Numbered from the stretch's first letter, positions 18,710 to 26,960 are shown. The stretch is DNA of 64,000 nt from JBCBCP01 sp039817385 (GCA_039817385.1 JBCBVY010000007.1:186001-250000), one strand, 5' to 3'. Numbers and translations are program-made. The notes: generated from the sequence alone by a model not told the origin.

Positions 18710-20551
18710 TCAGCCTTGTTCTGCGGCCTCGAGCTGTTCGAGGTCCTTTAGCCAGATGTCTTCGGCGCGGGCCATTGCTTCTTCAAGTTCGGCATATTTG
18801 CGTTGCAGGGCGAGGCGGTCGGTGGATTGGGCGGCGTCATAAAGGTCTGGATCGGCGAGGCGGGCGCTGAGTTTTTTGTGCATCGCGTTCAGCTTTTCGA
18901 TGCGGTCCTCGGATTTGCGCACGGCGGAGCGCAGGGCGGTGAGGTCGGCCTTTTTCGGCTTTGGCGCGGCCGGGGCGGGTTTGGCCGGTTTGGGTGCGTC
19001 CGATTTCAGCAGGAGGCTGCGATACGCTTCGAGGTCTTCCTCGTAGGGGGTGACTGTGCCGTCCTTGACCAGCCACAGCCGGTCCGCGACCAGTTCCAAA
19101 AGGTGCATGTCGTGGGAGACGAGGATGACCGCGCCGGTATAGCCGGTCAGCGCCTCGACCAGCGCCTCGCGCGATTCGATGTCGAGGTGGTTGGTCGGCT
19201 CGTCGAGGATCAGCAGGTGCGGCGCATCCAGCGTGGCCAGCAGCAGCGAGAGCCGCGCCTTTTGCCCGCCCGAAAGCTGGCCCACGGGCGTGTCCGCCTG
19301 ATCGGCGTGCAAGCCAAACCCGGCAAGGCGGGCGCGCCATTTTTTCGGCTCCTCGCCCGGGCGGGCGGTGCGCAGGTGCTCAATGGGCGTGTCTGCCAGC
19401 ACCAGCTCGTCCACCTGATGCTGCGCAAAATAGCCGATGCGCAGGCCGCGGGCGTTGGTTTGCTTGCCTGCTTGCTTGTCCAGCCGTCCCGAGAGCAGTT
19501 TGGACAGGGTCGATTTGCCCTGGCCGTTCTTGCCCAAGAGCGCGATGCGGTCGTCCTGATCGATGCGCAGGCTCAGGCGGTGCAGGACCGTTGTGTCGCC
19601 GTAGCCCGTTGCCGCGCCGTCGAGGTGGATGATGGGGGGCGAGAGCTCTTCGGGTTCGGGGAAGGCAAAGCTGCGCAGGCCCGATTCCTCGGGCGAGGTG
19701 ATGGGCTGCATCCGTGCCAGCGCTTTCAAGCGGCTTTGGGCCTGCCGCGCCTTGTCAGCCTTGTAGCGGAAACGGTCCACGTAGCTTTGCAGGTGGGCGC
19801 GGCGGGCTTCCTGCTTTTTTGCCATCGCCTCGGCCTGGGCCAGCCGCTCGGCGCGTTGGCGGGCGAACTGGTCATAGGGGCCTTGGTAGAGGGTCAGCTT
19901 GCGGTCTTCGAGGTGCAGGATCGCGCCGACGGCCCGGTTCAGAAGGCCCCGGTCGTGGGAGATGACGATGACCGTGTGGGGGTATTTGGCGAGGTACGCC
20001 TCCAGCCACAGCGCGCCTTCGAGGTCGAGATAGTTCGTCGGCTCATCCAGCAGCAGCAGGTCCGGCTGCGCGAAGAGCACGGCGGCCAGCGCCACACGCA
20101 TCCGCCAGCCACCCGAGAAATCGGCGCAGGGGCGATGTTGATCCGGCTCGTCAAAGCCAAGGCCCTTGAGGATCGTCGCCGCGCGCGCTTCTGCCGACCA
20201 GGCGTCGATGTCCGCAAGGCGGGTCTGGATTTCGGCGATGCGGGCCGGATCGTCGCTGTTTTCCGCGAGCAGAGCGGCGCGTTCGGTGTCGGCGGCGAGG
20301 ACGGTGTCGATGAGGGAGGTTTGCGACGATGGCACCTCTTGCGCGACGCCGCCGATCTTGGCGCCCTTGGGCAGCGCGATGTCGCCCGATTCCAGCGGCA
20401 GCTCGCCCCGGATCAGGCGGAAGAGCGTTGTCTTGCCCGTGCCGTTGCGGCCCACGAGGCCGACCTTATGGCCCGCCGGGATGGTGGCGGAAGCGCCCTC
20501 GAACAAAGGGCGGCCAGCGACGGCGTAGCGGATGTCGGTCAGGCGCAGCAT
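18710..20551 (-). CDS. ABC-F family ATPase (ribosome-associated)
   Basis: A soluble 613-aa protein with two ABC cassettes and no membrane segments, so it belongs to the ABC-F group that acts on ribosomes rather than in transport. The first cassette has GRNGTGKTT, FSGGWRMRV and LLLLDEPTNYLD; the second has GKNGQGKST, LSGGQKARL and LLILDEPTNHLD. The inter-domain linker (RQRAERLAQAEAMAKKQEARRAHLQSYV) matches the ABC-F interdomain region. A Lys/Pro/Ala-rich stretch leads to a C-terminal coiled coil. It most resembles the YheS/Uup side of the family; the exact subfamily is uncertain. Confidence 0.9.
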   Translation of the reverse strand: MLRLTDIRYAVAGRPLFEGASATIPAGHKVGLVGRNGTGKTTLFRLIRGELPLESGDIALPKGAKIGGVAQEVPSSQTSLIDTVLAADTERAALLAENSDDPARIAEIQTRLADIDAWSAEARAATILKGLGFDEPDQHRPCADFSGGWRMRVALAAVLFAQPDLLLLDEPTNYLDLEGALWLEAYLAKYPHTVIVISHDRGLLNRAVGAILHLEDRKLTLYQGPYDQFARQRAERLAQAEAMAKKQEARRAHLQSYVDRFRYKADKARQAQSRLKALARMQPITSPEESGLRSFAFPEPEELSPPIIHLDGAATGYGDTTVLHRLSLRIDQDDRIALLGKNGQGKSTLSKLLSGRLDKQAGKQTNARGLRIGYFAQHQVDELVLADTPIEHLRTARPGEEPKKWRARLAGFGLHADQADTPVGQLSGGQKARLSLLLATLDAPHLLILDEPTNHLDIESREALVEALTGYTGAVILVSHDMHLLELVADRLWLVKDGTVTPYEEDLEAYRSLLLKSDAPKPAKPAPAAPKPKKADLTALRSAVRKSEDRIEKLNAMHKKLSARLADPDLYDAAQSTDRLALQRKYAELEEAMARAEDIWLKDLEQLEAAEQG

Positions 20552-20630
20552 GGCGTTGCAATGGCGCAGGCGCCGCGCGCCGTCAACGGGGCAGCTATGC
20601 GCGTCGCTTTATGGCGGCTATGCTGGGCGC

Positions 20631-21605
20631 ATGCCGCGCGAGAACCCGCATAAACCCTTCACCCCCGACCCGCGCCTTTTGGAGCGGATGCCGGAGCGGT
20701 CTGGCAATGCCGTGAACGGGCTGGGGGAGGGGGCCTTTCGGCAGCCTGAGGTGGTATACTGGGCGACCGATATGAAGGCCATCGCGCATGGAGATCTGCA
20801 GCGGTATTTCTATGAGCGGTCAGCCGAGGAGCCCGCATTTGCCGAAGCGCGGGCGCGGCGGGTGGCCGCGACGGCGTTTGAGGTGGCGCCGGTGGCCTCG
20901 GTGGCGGCAGAGCGCGCGCCCGAGGCGTGGACAGCGGCGCTGGACGGCTTTGTCGCGGAGGGGCTGTGCGAGATGGTTGGCGTCGCCGAGATGTCGCGCG
21001 ATTGGGTCTATGCAGGCCAGTCCGTGCCGCAGTCCCGCGTGATCGTGATCGGGGTGCAGCACGACTATGACGAGATTGCGCAGGCGCCGGAGATGGCGGC
21101 GGGGCTCGAAGTGATGGAGCAATACCAGCGCGCTGCTGTCGCGGCCAAACGTATTGCCTCGTGGCTGCGGTCCGAAGGGTGGCAGGCGGAGCCGGTCACG
21201 GGGCCGATGACCGGCGCGATAACGCTCATCCCGCCCGCGCTGGCATGCGGCTTTGGCGAGCTGGGCAAGCACGGCTCGATCATCAATGCCGAATTCGGCG
21301 CCTCCTTTCGGCTGTCCGCGGTGCTGACCGACGCGCCTTTTGCCAGCACCCCGCCAAGGGATTTCGGGGTGGACGGGTTTTGCGCGTCCTGCCGGATCTG
21401 CGAAGAGGCCTGCCCGCCCGAAGCCATCGCGCCGGAGAAGCAAACCGTGCGCGGGGCGGAGAAATGGTATGTCGATTTCGACAAGTGCATTTCGTTCTTC
21501 AACGAAACCAACGGCTGCGCGATCTGCATCGCCGTCTGCCCGTGGTCGCGTCCCGGCGTGGGCCTCAACCTTGCCGCCAAGCTGGCGCGGCGGGCGGCGC
21601 GCTAA
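20631..21605 (+). CDS. Reductive-dehalogenase-like protein with two 4Fe-4S clusters
   Basis: A 324-aa protein with the RDase-type C-terminal ferredoxin module. The first cluster is CASCRICEEACP. The second is spread over DKCISFFNETNGCAICIAVCPW, the spacing I associate with reductive dehalogenases. Upstream is LACGFGELGKHGSIINAEFGASFRL, which resembles the corrinoid-pocket region of RDases and epoxyqueuosine reductase. There is no Tat signal and no membrane anchor gene, and the protein is shorter than respiratory RDases. The start is uncertain (20631 chosen; in-frame ATG at 20550). It is often misnamed QueG; a cytosolic reductive function, perhaps not dehalogenation, is my inference. Its stop overlaps the convergent yceI-like stop. 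Confidence 0.7.
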   Translation: MPRENPHKPFTPDPRLLERMPERSGNAVNGLGEGAFRQPEVVYWATDMKAIAHGDLQRYFYERSAEEPAFAEARARRVAATAFEVAPVASVAAERAPEAWTAALDGFVAEGLCEMVGVAEMSRDWVYAGQSVPQSRVIVIGVQHDYDEIAQAPEMAAGLEVMEQYQRAAVAAKRIASWLRSEGWQAEPVTGPMTGAITLIPPALACGFGELGKHGSIINAEFGASFRLSAVLTDAPFASTPPRDFGVDGFCASCRICEEACPPEAIAPEKQTVRGAEKWYVDFDKCISFFNETNGCAICIAVCPWSRPGVGLNLAAKLARRAAR

Positions 21606-22225
21606 GGGCGCGCCAGCCCGGTGAATTCTGCGATCACGCGAAAGTTGATGCGGTCGCCGACGCCGGTTGTGGTGCCTGGGGCGGGCAGGCCGGTGGTCAG
21701 GCCAAAATCGGAGCGTAGGAAGGTGCCCGTCGCGGTAAAGCCCAGCCGCGCGACCGGCTCCCAATCGGCCTGAGCGTAGCCGCCGTGAAAACGAATGTGC
21801 AGGGTCAGGGGGGCGGTTACGCCAAGCAGCGTCAGCTCTCCGGTCATGCGGGCGGTCACGGGGCCGGTGCGGTCAAAGCCGTTGGAGCGGTAGGTGATCG
21901 CCGGAAAGCCGTCAGCTTGCAGCCAGTCCTTGCCCAGCATCTTGGACAGGAACCCGTCCGGCGGCGCAGGCAGGTCGAGCGAGGCGACGCGCACCTCTGC
22001 CGCAAGGGCTGTCGCGTGCAGCTCCTCCGTGCCGATGTCGAGCGTGGCGGTGATGTCATCAAAGCCGAACGTGAAAGGCGCGATGCCAAGGTGATCGATC
22101 TGCGCCAGCAGGGTCGAATGGGACGGATCCAGCACCAGCCGCTGAAAGCGCAGCTCGGGCACCTGCGGCACCTGCGCGGCGACGGGCAGGGCGAGGCAGA
22201 TCAGAAGGGCGGCGAGGCGGAGCAT
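21602..22225 (-). CDS. YceI family periplasmic lipid-binding-like protein
   Basis: A 207-aa exported protein with signal peptide MLRLAALLICLALPVAAQ. The YceI beta-barrel shows LVLDPSHSTLLAQIDHLGIAPFTFGFDD at the start, DWLQADGFPAITYRSNGFDRTG in the middle and RSDFGL near the end. Such proteins bind isoprenoid-type ligands in an extended lipocalin-like barrel. The start is ambiguous between 22225 and an in-frame ATG 21 bases upstream (22246). It is convergent with the Fe-S protein, their stop codons overlapping. Confidence 0.85.
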   Translation of the reverse strand: MLRLAALLICLALPVAAQVPQVPELRFQRLVLDPSHSTLLAQIDHLGIAPFTFGFDDITATLDIGTEELHATALAAEVRVASLDLPAPPDGFLSKMLGKDWLQADGFPAITYRSNGFDRTGPVTARMTGELTLLGVTAPLTLHIRFHGGYAQADWEPVARLGFTATGTFLRSDFGLTTGLPAPGTTTGVGDRINFRVIAEFTGLARP

Positions 22226-22306
22226 GGCAATTGGGCATGACAACATGGGCGGCGAGCTTGGAGCCAAAACCGCAATTTGCCAAGGGGGCGCCCACGCCCA
22301 GGAGCC

Positions 22307-22331
22307 ATGCAGGCGCACAGGGCGCCTGCAT
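22307..22331. terminator. Hairpin between two minus-strand genes
   Basis: ATGCAGGCGC (22307-22316) pairs with GCGCCTGCAT (22322-22331) around a 5-nt loop, a perfect 10-bp stem. It lies between the stop of the 92-aa protein and the start of the yceI-like gene. There is no strong T-run on the minus strand, so it is either a terminator of the upstream gene or a processing hairpin. Confidence 0.5.
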
Positions 22332-22338
22332 ATTGTGC

Positions 22339-22617
22339 TTATTCGGCGTAGGCCGCGACCTCGGCAAAGGGCATCTCCGCGTGACCGATTAGCGGGCTGT
22401 CACCGCTGAGCGAGAAGGCAAAGACATGGGCGGCGTGGTGGCTGAGCGAGACGCGGCAGAAGCTGTCCGTCTGGGGCAGCGCTGGCGGGCAGCTGGCGAG
22501 GTCCATATGGGGCACGGCTTCTTCGAAGACCGCGTAAGGCATCGGAATTGCGGTGCCCTCCGCGAAAGCCGGGGCGGCGAGGCAAATAAGGGCGAGGCTG
22601 GTGGAGAGAATGCGCAT
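22339..22617 (-). CDS. Small exported protein, unknown function
   Basis: A 92-aa protein with a signal peptide (MRILSTSLALICLAAPAFAEG) and a short mature domain. Two cysteines (LASCPPALP and DSFCRVSLS) probably form a disulfide. I do not recognise the family. The start at 22617 has AAGGACG about eight bases upstream; upstream in-frame extension is not exported-looking. It is divergent from the MFS gene across a 115-bp AT-rich spacer carrying a perfect palindrome, so the two may share a regulator. Confidence 0.65.
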   Translation of the reverse strand: MRILSTSLALICLAAPAFAEGTAIPMPYAVFEEAVPHMDLASCPPALPQTDSFCRVSLSHHAAHVFAFSLSGDSPLIGHAEMPFAEVAAYAE

Positions 22618-22639
22618 TGTGAGCGTCCTTTTGTTAAAG

Positions 22640-22656
22640 CTGAGTGAATCACTCAG
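22640..22656. promoter_or_regulatory. Perfect 17-bp palindrome, probable operator
   Basis: CTGAGTGAATCACTCAG has 8-bp arms around a single central A. It lies in the AT-rich divergent spacer between the 92-aa exported protein and the MFS exporter. The size and symmetry suit a TetR- or MarR-type repressor dimer, but no regulator gene is adjacent. A related half-site, ACACTCGG, follows at 22678-22685. Confidence 0.5.
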
Positions 22657-22732
22657 AAATATAAATACCGATAAAAACACTCGGAAATCAAGCATCCTGT
22701 TCATCCCGTCCCCGGCTTGTTAAGCGCGCATC

Positions 22733-23929
22733 ATGTGCACCACACCGCCCCGCCTCGTCACGCTGGTTCTGCTGACGGCCCTGACCGTGCTGACCCTGAA
22801 CATGTTCCTGCCCGCGCTGCCCGCGATGCGGGTCTTTTTTGGCGTGGATGAGGCGGTGATGGGTCGGGCGATTTCAGTCTACATGGCGGCGGCGGCGCTG
22901 CTTCAGCTGATCCTGGGCCCGCTGTCGGACCGGCTCGGGCGGCGCCCGGTCATCCTGGGGCTGCTGGTGGTCTATGTGGCGGCATCGGTGCTGTGCCTGC
23001 TGGCGCAGGACATCACGACCTTCCTCATTGCGCGGACGGCGCAGGCGGTGGCCGTGGGGGGCGGTATCCTCGCCTCTGCCGCGGTGCGCGACATGTACGA
23101 GGGGCGCACTGCTGCCGCCAAGCTGTCGCTGATCGCCGCGGCAATGGCGATTGCGCCGATGATCGCGCCGATGGCGGGCGGGCTGCTGGAGGCTGCGGCG
23201 GGCTGGCGCGCGGTCTTTGTCACCTACGCGCTGCTGGGCGCGGGGTTGCTGATCTGGTGCTGGTGGGACCTGGGCGAGACACACGCGCACGGCAAGGGCC
23301 AACGCCTTGAGCTGGGCGCGCTGCTGCGGGCGCGCGTGTTCTGGGCCTATGCGGGGGTGCAGGCCTTTGGCGTCGGGGTGTTCTACGTTTTTCTGACGGG
23401 GGCGCCTTTTGTGGCGGCGGATGCCTTTGGTCTTGGCCCCGCGCTGACCGGGGTTGCGCTTGGCTCCACCACGGCAGGGTTCATGGCAGGCGCCACGCTC
23501 AGCGCGCGGCTGATGCAGCGGGTCGGGCCCACGCGGCTGATCCTGATCGGCCGGCTGGTGCCCATTGCGGGGCTGGGCGCGGCGCTGGTTTACTACGGCT
23601 CGGGCGGCGGCTCGGTCTGGCCGCTGTTTCTTTCGACCATCACCGTGGGCATCGGCAATGGCCTATCGCTGCCCGGGGCCAATGCGGGCGCGCTCTCGGT
23701 CCGGCCCGATCTGGCGGGCAGCGCCTCGGGCCTTGGCGGGGCTGTGTCGCTGGGCCTTGGCGCGCTCCTGACCGCGGCGGCGACGCGGGTCATCGCGGCC
23801 TCGACCACGGCGGATGCGCTGCTGGTGCTGATGGTCGGCATCTCTGCGCTGGCCCTTGTCTGCGCGCTGCTCGCACGGCGCTGGGACGGGGGCGCGCAGG
23901 CGGCCAAGGATGGGGTTTCCAACGCCTAA
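22733..23929 (+). CDS. MFS drug/metabolite exporter (Bcr/CflA-like)
   Basis: A 12-helix major facilitator protein of 398 aa. The early helices carry NMFLPALPAM, the loop 2-3 signature GPLSDRLGRRPVILGLL, and the antiporter motif C region IAPMIAPMAGGLLEAAAGWRAVF, all typical of Bcr/CflA efflux pumps (DHA1 group). The substrate cannot be predicted. The start at 22733 has no strong ribosome site. The upstream palindrome at 22640-22656 suggests repressor control. It ends 61 bp before ndk. Confidence 0.85.
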   Translation: MCTTPPRLVTLVLLTALTVLTLNMFLPALPAMRVFFGVDEAVMGRAISVYMAAAALLQLILGPLSDRLGRRPVILGLLVVYVAASVLCLLAQDITTFLIARTAQAVAVGGGILASAAVRDMYEGRTAAAKLSLIAAAMAIAPMIAPMAGGLLEAAAGWRAVFVTYALLGAGLLIWCWWDLGETHAHGKGQRLELGALLRARVFWAYAGVQAFGVGVFYVFLTGAPFVAADAFGLGPALTGVALGSTTAGFMAGATLSARLMQRVGPTRLILIGRLVPIAGLGAALVYYGSGGGSVWPLFLSTITVGIGNGLSLPGANAGALSVRPDLAGSASGLGGAVSLGLGALLTAAATRVIAASTTADALLVLMVGISALALVCALLARRWDGGAQAAKDGVSNA

Positions 23930-23990
23930 GCGCCGTGCTAGGCGGGCCGCGAAATTCGCCGCGTGGGCGGCAGGACACAGGAGTGAACCA

Positions 23991-24413
23991 ATGGCGCTCG
24001 AGCGCACCTTTTCCATCATCAAGCCCGATGCAACCCGCCGCAACCTGACCGGTAAGATCAACGCCAAGTTCGAAGAAGCCGGCCTGCGCATCGTCGCGCA
24101 GAAGCGCATCCACCTGACCAAGGCGCAAGCGGGCGCGTTTTATGCCGTGCACAAAGAGCGCCCTTTCTATGACGAGCTGTGCGAGTTCATGGCCTCCGCC
24201 CCGATCGTCGCGCAGGTTCTGGAAGGCGAGAGCGCCATCACCAAGAACCGCGAAGTCATGGGCGCAACCAATCCCGCGGACGCCGCACCCGGCACGATCC
24301 GCGCCGAGTTTGCCGAAAGCGTGGGCGAAAACTCCGTGCACGGCTCCGACGCGCCAGAGACCGCAGCGGTCGAGATCGCGTATTTCTTCTCCGGTCTCGA
24401 ACTGGTCGGCTAA
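23991..24413 (+). CDS. ndk: Nucleoside diphosphate kinase
   Basis: Ndk (140 aa) equilibrates nucleoside di- and triphosphates through a phospho-histidine intermediate. The catalytic His is in ENSVHGSDAPETA; the N-terminal ERTFSIIKPDATRRNLTG and the MGATNPADAAPGTIRAEF segment are canonical. The start at 23991 is preceded by CAGGAG; the longer open frame to 23856 overlaps the MFS gene. A strong bidirectional terminator follows. Confidence 0.97.
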   Translation: MALERTFSIIKPDATRRNLTGKINAKFEEAGLRIVAQKRIHLTKAQAGAFYAVHKERPFYDELCEFMASAPIVAQVLEGESAITKNREVMGATNPADAAPGTIRAEFAESVGENSVHGSDAPETAAVEIAYFFSGLELVG

Positions 24414-24433
24414 GCCGGGACCACACCGCTTCG

Positions 24434-24465
24434 AAAAGGCCCCGGCGCCGTGCCGGGGCCTTTTT
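24434..24465. terminator. Bidirectional rho-independent terminator after ndk
   Basis: AAAAGGCCCCGGC (24434-24446) pairs with GCCGGGGCCTTTT (24452-24464) around a 5-nt loop. A-run and T-run flanks make it functional in both directions. It separates ndk from the convergent 62-aa gene, whose stop codon lies at 24469-24471. Confidence 0.9.
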
Positions 24466-24468
24466 CGT

Positions 24469-24657
24469 TTACTCCTCGCCGTCGAAATCACCGTTTCGGA
24501 GGATTTGACGGGTCAACAGGCTCTTGTAGCGCCGCTGCCTGCGCCGCGCCTTCGCCCCGTTCGCGCGCCAACCCTCGCGTTTGTCCTGCACGATGTCTTC
24601 CAGATCATCGGCCGAGTTGACGCGGGCCGCGTCGCGGGGATCGGTGCGTTTGCTCAT
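24469..24657 (-). CDS. Small basic protein, unknown function
   Basis: A 62-aa highly charged protein (MSKRTDPRDAARVNSADDLE at the start, then GAKARRRQRRYKSLLTRQIL, ending in DFDGEE). The basic centre suggests nucleic-acid or ribosome binding; no family is recognised with certainty. It shares the terminator with ndk. The start has no obvious Shine-Dalgarno sequence, which lowers confidence. Confidence 0.55.
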   Translation of the reverse strand: MSKRTDPRDAARVNSADDLEDIVQDKREGWRANGAKARRRQRRYKSLLTRQILRNGDFDGEE

Positions 24658-24703
24658 AGCCCGGAGGTGGCCTGCCGTGCGCGGGGGTCAAGGCCGGGCG
24701 CGC

Positions 24704-24796
24704 TCAGATGCTGGCAAAGTCCTTAAAGACGTGCCGCACGGGGGCCTCGTCCTTCGCTGCGGGGGCCGGGGCGGGTTTGGTCTGTTTGTCGGACAT
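24704..24796 (-). CDS. Candidate 30-aa protein
   Basis: A short open frame encoding MSDKQTKPAPAPAAKDEAPV followed by RHVFKDFASI and a TGA stop. GAAAGGG lies about seven bases upstream of the ATG, a good ribosome site, and the codon use matches neighbouring genes. It sits between the 62-aa gene and the aldose epimerase on the same strand. I recognise no family; it could be a real small protein or a chance frame. Confidence 0.4.
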   Translation of the reverse strand: MSDKQTKPAPAPAAKDEAPVRHVFKDFASI

Positions 24797-24883
24797 GGAT
24801 TTACCCTTTCACGATTTACACGGGGCAGTGTCCGCGGCGCGTGGACCTGTCTGAGGGCGCAAATTGGGCGATTCCGTGCCGGT

Positions 24884-25813
24884 TCAGCGCAATTCGACGC
24901 GATATGTCGTGGTTTGCTGCCAGTGCTGTCCGGCCTTCAGCGTAATATCCGGGAAGCCCGCGTGGCGCATTGCGTCGGGCCACATCTGCGGCTCCAGCGC
25001 GAGGCCGGCATAAGGGCCGATATGTGCCACATCCGGCAGATCGCGCCCGTCGTAGACCTGCAGCCCCGGCGCCGTGGTGTAGACATGCAGGCGCGGGCCT
25101 GCCCGACCCGCATCAAGGCGTGCGGCGAACATCGGGGCAGGGCGCGGGGCAGGGGCGAGGCAGATGTTGTGGTCCAGTGGCACGTCCCCGATGGGGCAAG
25201 GTCGGTGCGGGGTCAGGCCCAGAGCTTTGAGCGGCGCGCTTTGGCCTGTTGGCAGCAGCGCGTCCGTCATGGTCAGGTAGCGCTCAGCCGCGAGCCATAG
25301 GCGGTGACCCTGGAGGCCCGGTGCGCCCGTCATGGTCCAGTAGGGGTGCAATGCGAGGTTCATCGCAGTGTCCGCATCGGAGTTGGCGGACAGGGTTACC
25401 GTCAGGCGGTCGCCTATGACGCGGTATGCGGCGCTGACCTGCCGGGTTCCGGGCAGCCCGCACGCGCCATCGGGCAGCGTATGGTTCAGCGTCACGTGGT
25501 CCGTGCCGCGCGCGGCGGCCTCCCAATCCCTTGCGTGCAAACCATCCGGCCCCGAATGTAGTGTGTTTGGCGCGACATTCGCAGGTAGGTCATGGGTCCG
25601 ACCGGCTATGCTCATCCGCGCGCCGCCAATGCGATTTGCGACGGGACCAACCACCGTTCCTGCAAATGGGTGCGCGGCCAGCAGGTCGGCGGGCTCTTCG
25701 GTGCCCAGCACCAGCGATGTCTCCCAACCCTTGCGCCACAGGCCCACCAGGCCCGCCCCCCGCGCCGTGATGCGGGCGCGCAAAAGCGGGCTTTCGATCT
25801 CAAACCAGTCCAT
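24884..25813 (-). CDS. Aldose 1-epimerase family protein
   Basis: A 309-aa GalM-like mutarotase that should interconvert alpha and beta anomers of a free sugar. Features are HPFAGTVVGPVANRIGGARM (substrate arginine), the catalytic His in NLALHPYWTM, and the C-terminal acid/base region GLALEPQMWPDAMRH. The start at 25813 (MDWFEIESPLL) fits the family; the open frame continues upstream without support. It is divergent from the aminotransferase gene with 80 bp between starts. The sugar is unknown. Confidence 0.82.
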   Translation of the reverse strand: MDWFEIESPLLRARITARGAGLVGLWRKGWETSLVLGTEEPADLLAAHPFAGTVVGPVANRIGGARMSIAGRTHDLPANVAPNTLHSGPDGLHARDWEAAARGTDHVTLNHTLPDGACGLPGTRQVSAAYRVIGDRLTVTLSANSDADTAMNLALHPYWTMTGAPGLQGHRLWLAAERYLTMTDALLPTGQSAPLKALGLTPHRPCPIGDVPLDHNICLAPAPRPAPMFAARLDAGRAGPRLHVYTTAPGLQVYDGRDLPDVAHIGPYAGLALEPQMWPDAMRHAGFPDITLKAGQHWQQTTTYRVELR

Positions 25814-25893
25814 GTGACCAGCCTGCACATCGCGCGGCCCCTTGACCAGAGCGCATGGGCCGGAAAACCTGGGCAAAAACGGGAGCACCAGAC

Positions 25894-26790
25894 ATGGCCA
25901 TATCCACCCATGACGCCGCCGAGGACGCGCGCAACGAGGATATCCTGATCTACGTGGACGGCGCGCTGAAACCAAAGGCCGAGGCGGTTGTGTCGGTCTA
26001 TGACAGCGGCTTTATGCTGGGCGACGGGGTGTGGGAAGGGCTGCGCCTTTACCGCGGGCGCATCCCGTTCCTGCAGGAGCATCTGGACCGGCTGTACGAG
26101 GCGGCGCTGTTCATCGACCTCGACATCGGGATGGACCGCGCCGCGCTCGAAGCCGCGATCTGGGACACGCTGGCCGCCAATGGGATGCGCACGGACGTTC
26201 ACCTGCGGGTCATGGTCACCCGCGGGCGCAAGCGCAAACCGTTCCAGCACCCGCATCTGTCGGTATGGGGCAGCACAGTTGTCATCATCGCGGAGCATTC
26301 CGTGCCGGTGGAGAACCCCGGCGGCATCCGCCTTGCCTCGGTGCCGCATCACCGGGGTCTGCCGCTGACGCAGGATGCCAAGCTGAACTCGCATTCGAAG
26401 CTGAACTGCATCATTGCGCTGACCCACGCGATCCGCCAGGGCGCGGACGAGGCGCTGATGCTGGACCCGTTTGGCTTTGTGAACACGACCAATGCTTGCA
26501 ACTTCTTTATCGTGCGGGGCGGGGAGGTTTGGACCTCGCGCGGGCAGTACTGCATGGCCGGGATCACGCGGGCCAAGGTGATCGAGATCTGCCGCGAGCT
26601 GGGCATTCCCGTGTTCGAGAAAGACTTCTCCCTGCTGGAGACATATTCGGCGGACGAGGCGTTCCTGACCGGCACGTTCGGCGCGCAAACCCCTGTGGCA
26701 CAAATTGACGGTCGGGTGATCGGGACGGGGCAGGCGGGGCCGGTCATGTTGCGGATCAAGGCCGCCTACAAGGGACTCGTCGGCGCCTAA
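25894..26790 (+). CDS. Class IV PLP aminotransferase (IlvE / D-amino-acid type)
   Basis: A 298-aa fold-type IV aminotransferase. DSGFMLGDGVWEGLRLYRGRIPFLQEHLDRLY is the family N-terminus. The PLP lysine is probably in TQDAKLNSHSKLN, the position matching the DIK motif of D-amino-acid transaminases. The C-terminal AFLTGTFGAQTPVAQIDGR is IlvE-like. The start at 25894 has GGGAG upstream. Branched-chain, D-amino-acid or (R)-amine activity cannot be told apart here. It precedes the ugp operon but is separated from it by a regulatory region. Confidence 0.8.
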   Translation: MAISTHDAAEDARNEDILIYVDGALKPKAEAVVSVYDSGFMLGDGVWEGLRLYRGRIPFLQEHLDRLYEAALFIDLDIGMDRAALEAAIWDTLAANGMRTDVHLRVMVTRGRKRKPFQHPHLSVWGSTVVIIAEHSVPVENPGGIRLASVPHHRGLPLTQDAKLNSHSKLNCIIALTHAIRQGADEALMLDPFGFVNTTNACNFFIVRGGEVWTSRGQYCMAGITRAKVIEICRELGIPVFEKDFSLLETYSADEAFLTGTFGAQTPVAQIDGRVIGTGQAGPVMLRIKAAYKGLVGA

Positions 26791-26835
26791 GAGGTCAAAG
26801 GAACCTGCGCAAAGCCCACATCCCCTGACGAAGAA

Positions 26836-26864
26836 CCTTAACAAAACCGTCACGGAACTGTCAT
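26836..26864 (+). promoter_or_regulatory. Pho-box-like direct repeats upstream of ugpB
   Basis: CCGTCAC (26847-26853), GGAA, then CTGTCAT (26858-26864) closely match the PhoB site of two CTGTCAT-like 7-mers with 11-bp periodicity. A weaker third unit, CCTTAAC, sits one period upstream (26836-26842). The site ends 96 bp before the ugpB start. In E. coli ugp belongs to the Pho regulon, so PhoB control is a reasonable inference. I see only a weak -10 candidate (TTAGCT, 26874-26879). Confidence 0.65.
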
Positions 26865-26960
26865 GACGCGCGCTTAGCTGCTCGCATCGGTGCCTGAGAC
26901 AGGCAGAGCGCCATCCAGCGGATGCGTTCAACCGCCAAACTGATCATGGGGAGCATGAAT

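Noticed and set aside
18803..20653. 616-aa plus-strand frame opposite the ABC-F gene
   Set aside because: Both ATP cassettes are on the minus strand; this frame is a shadow.
20631..21605. Epoxyqueuosine reductase (queG)
   Set aside because: The second cluster spacing and KHGSIINAEFG region fit reductive-dehalogenase-like proteins better, though QueG is the nearest common relative.
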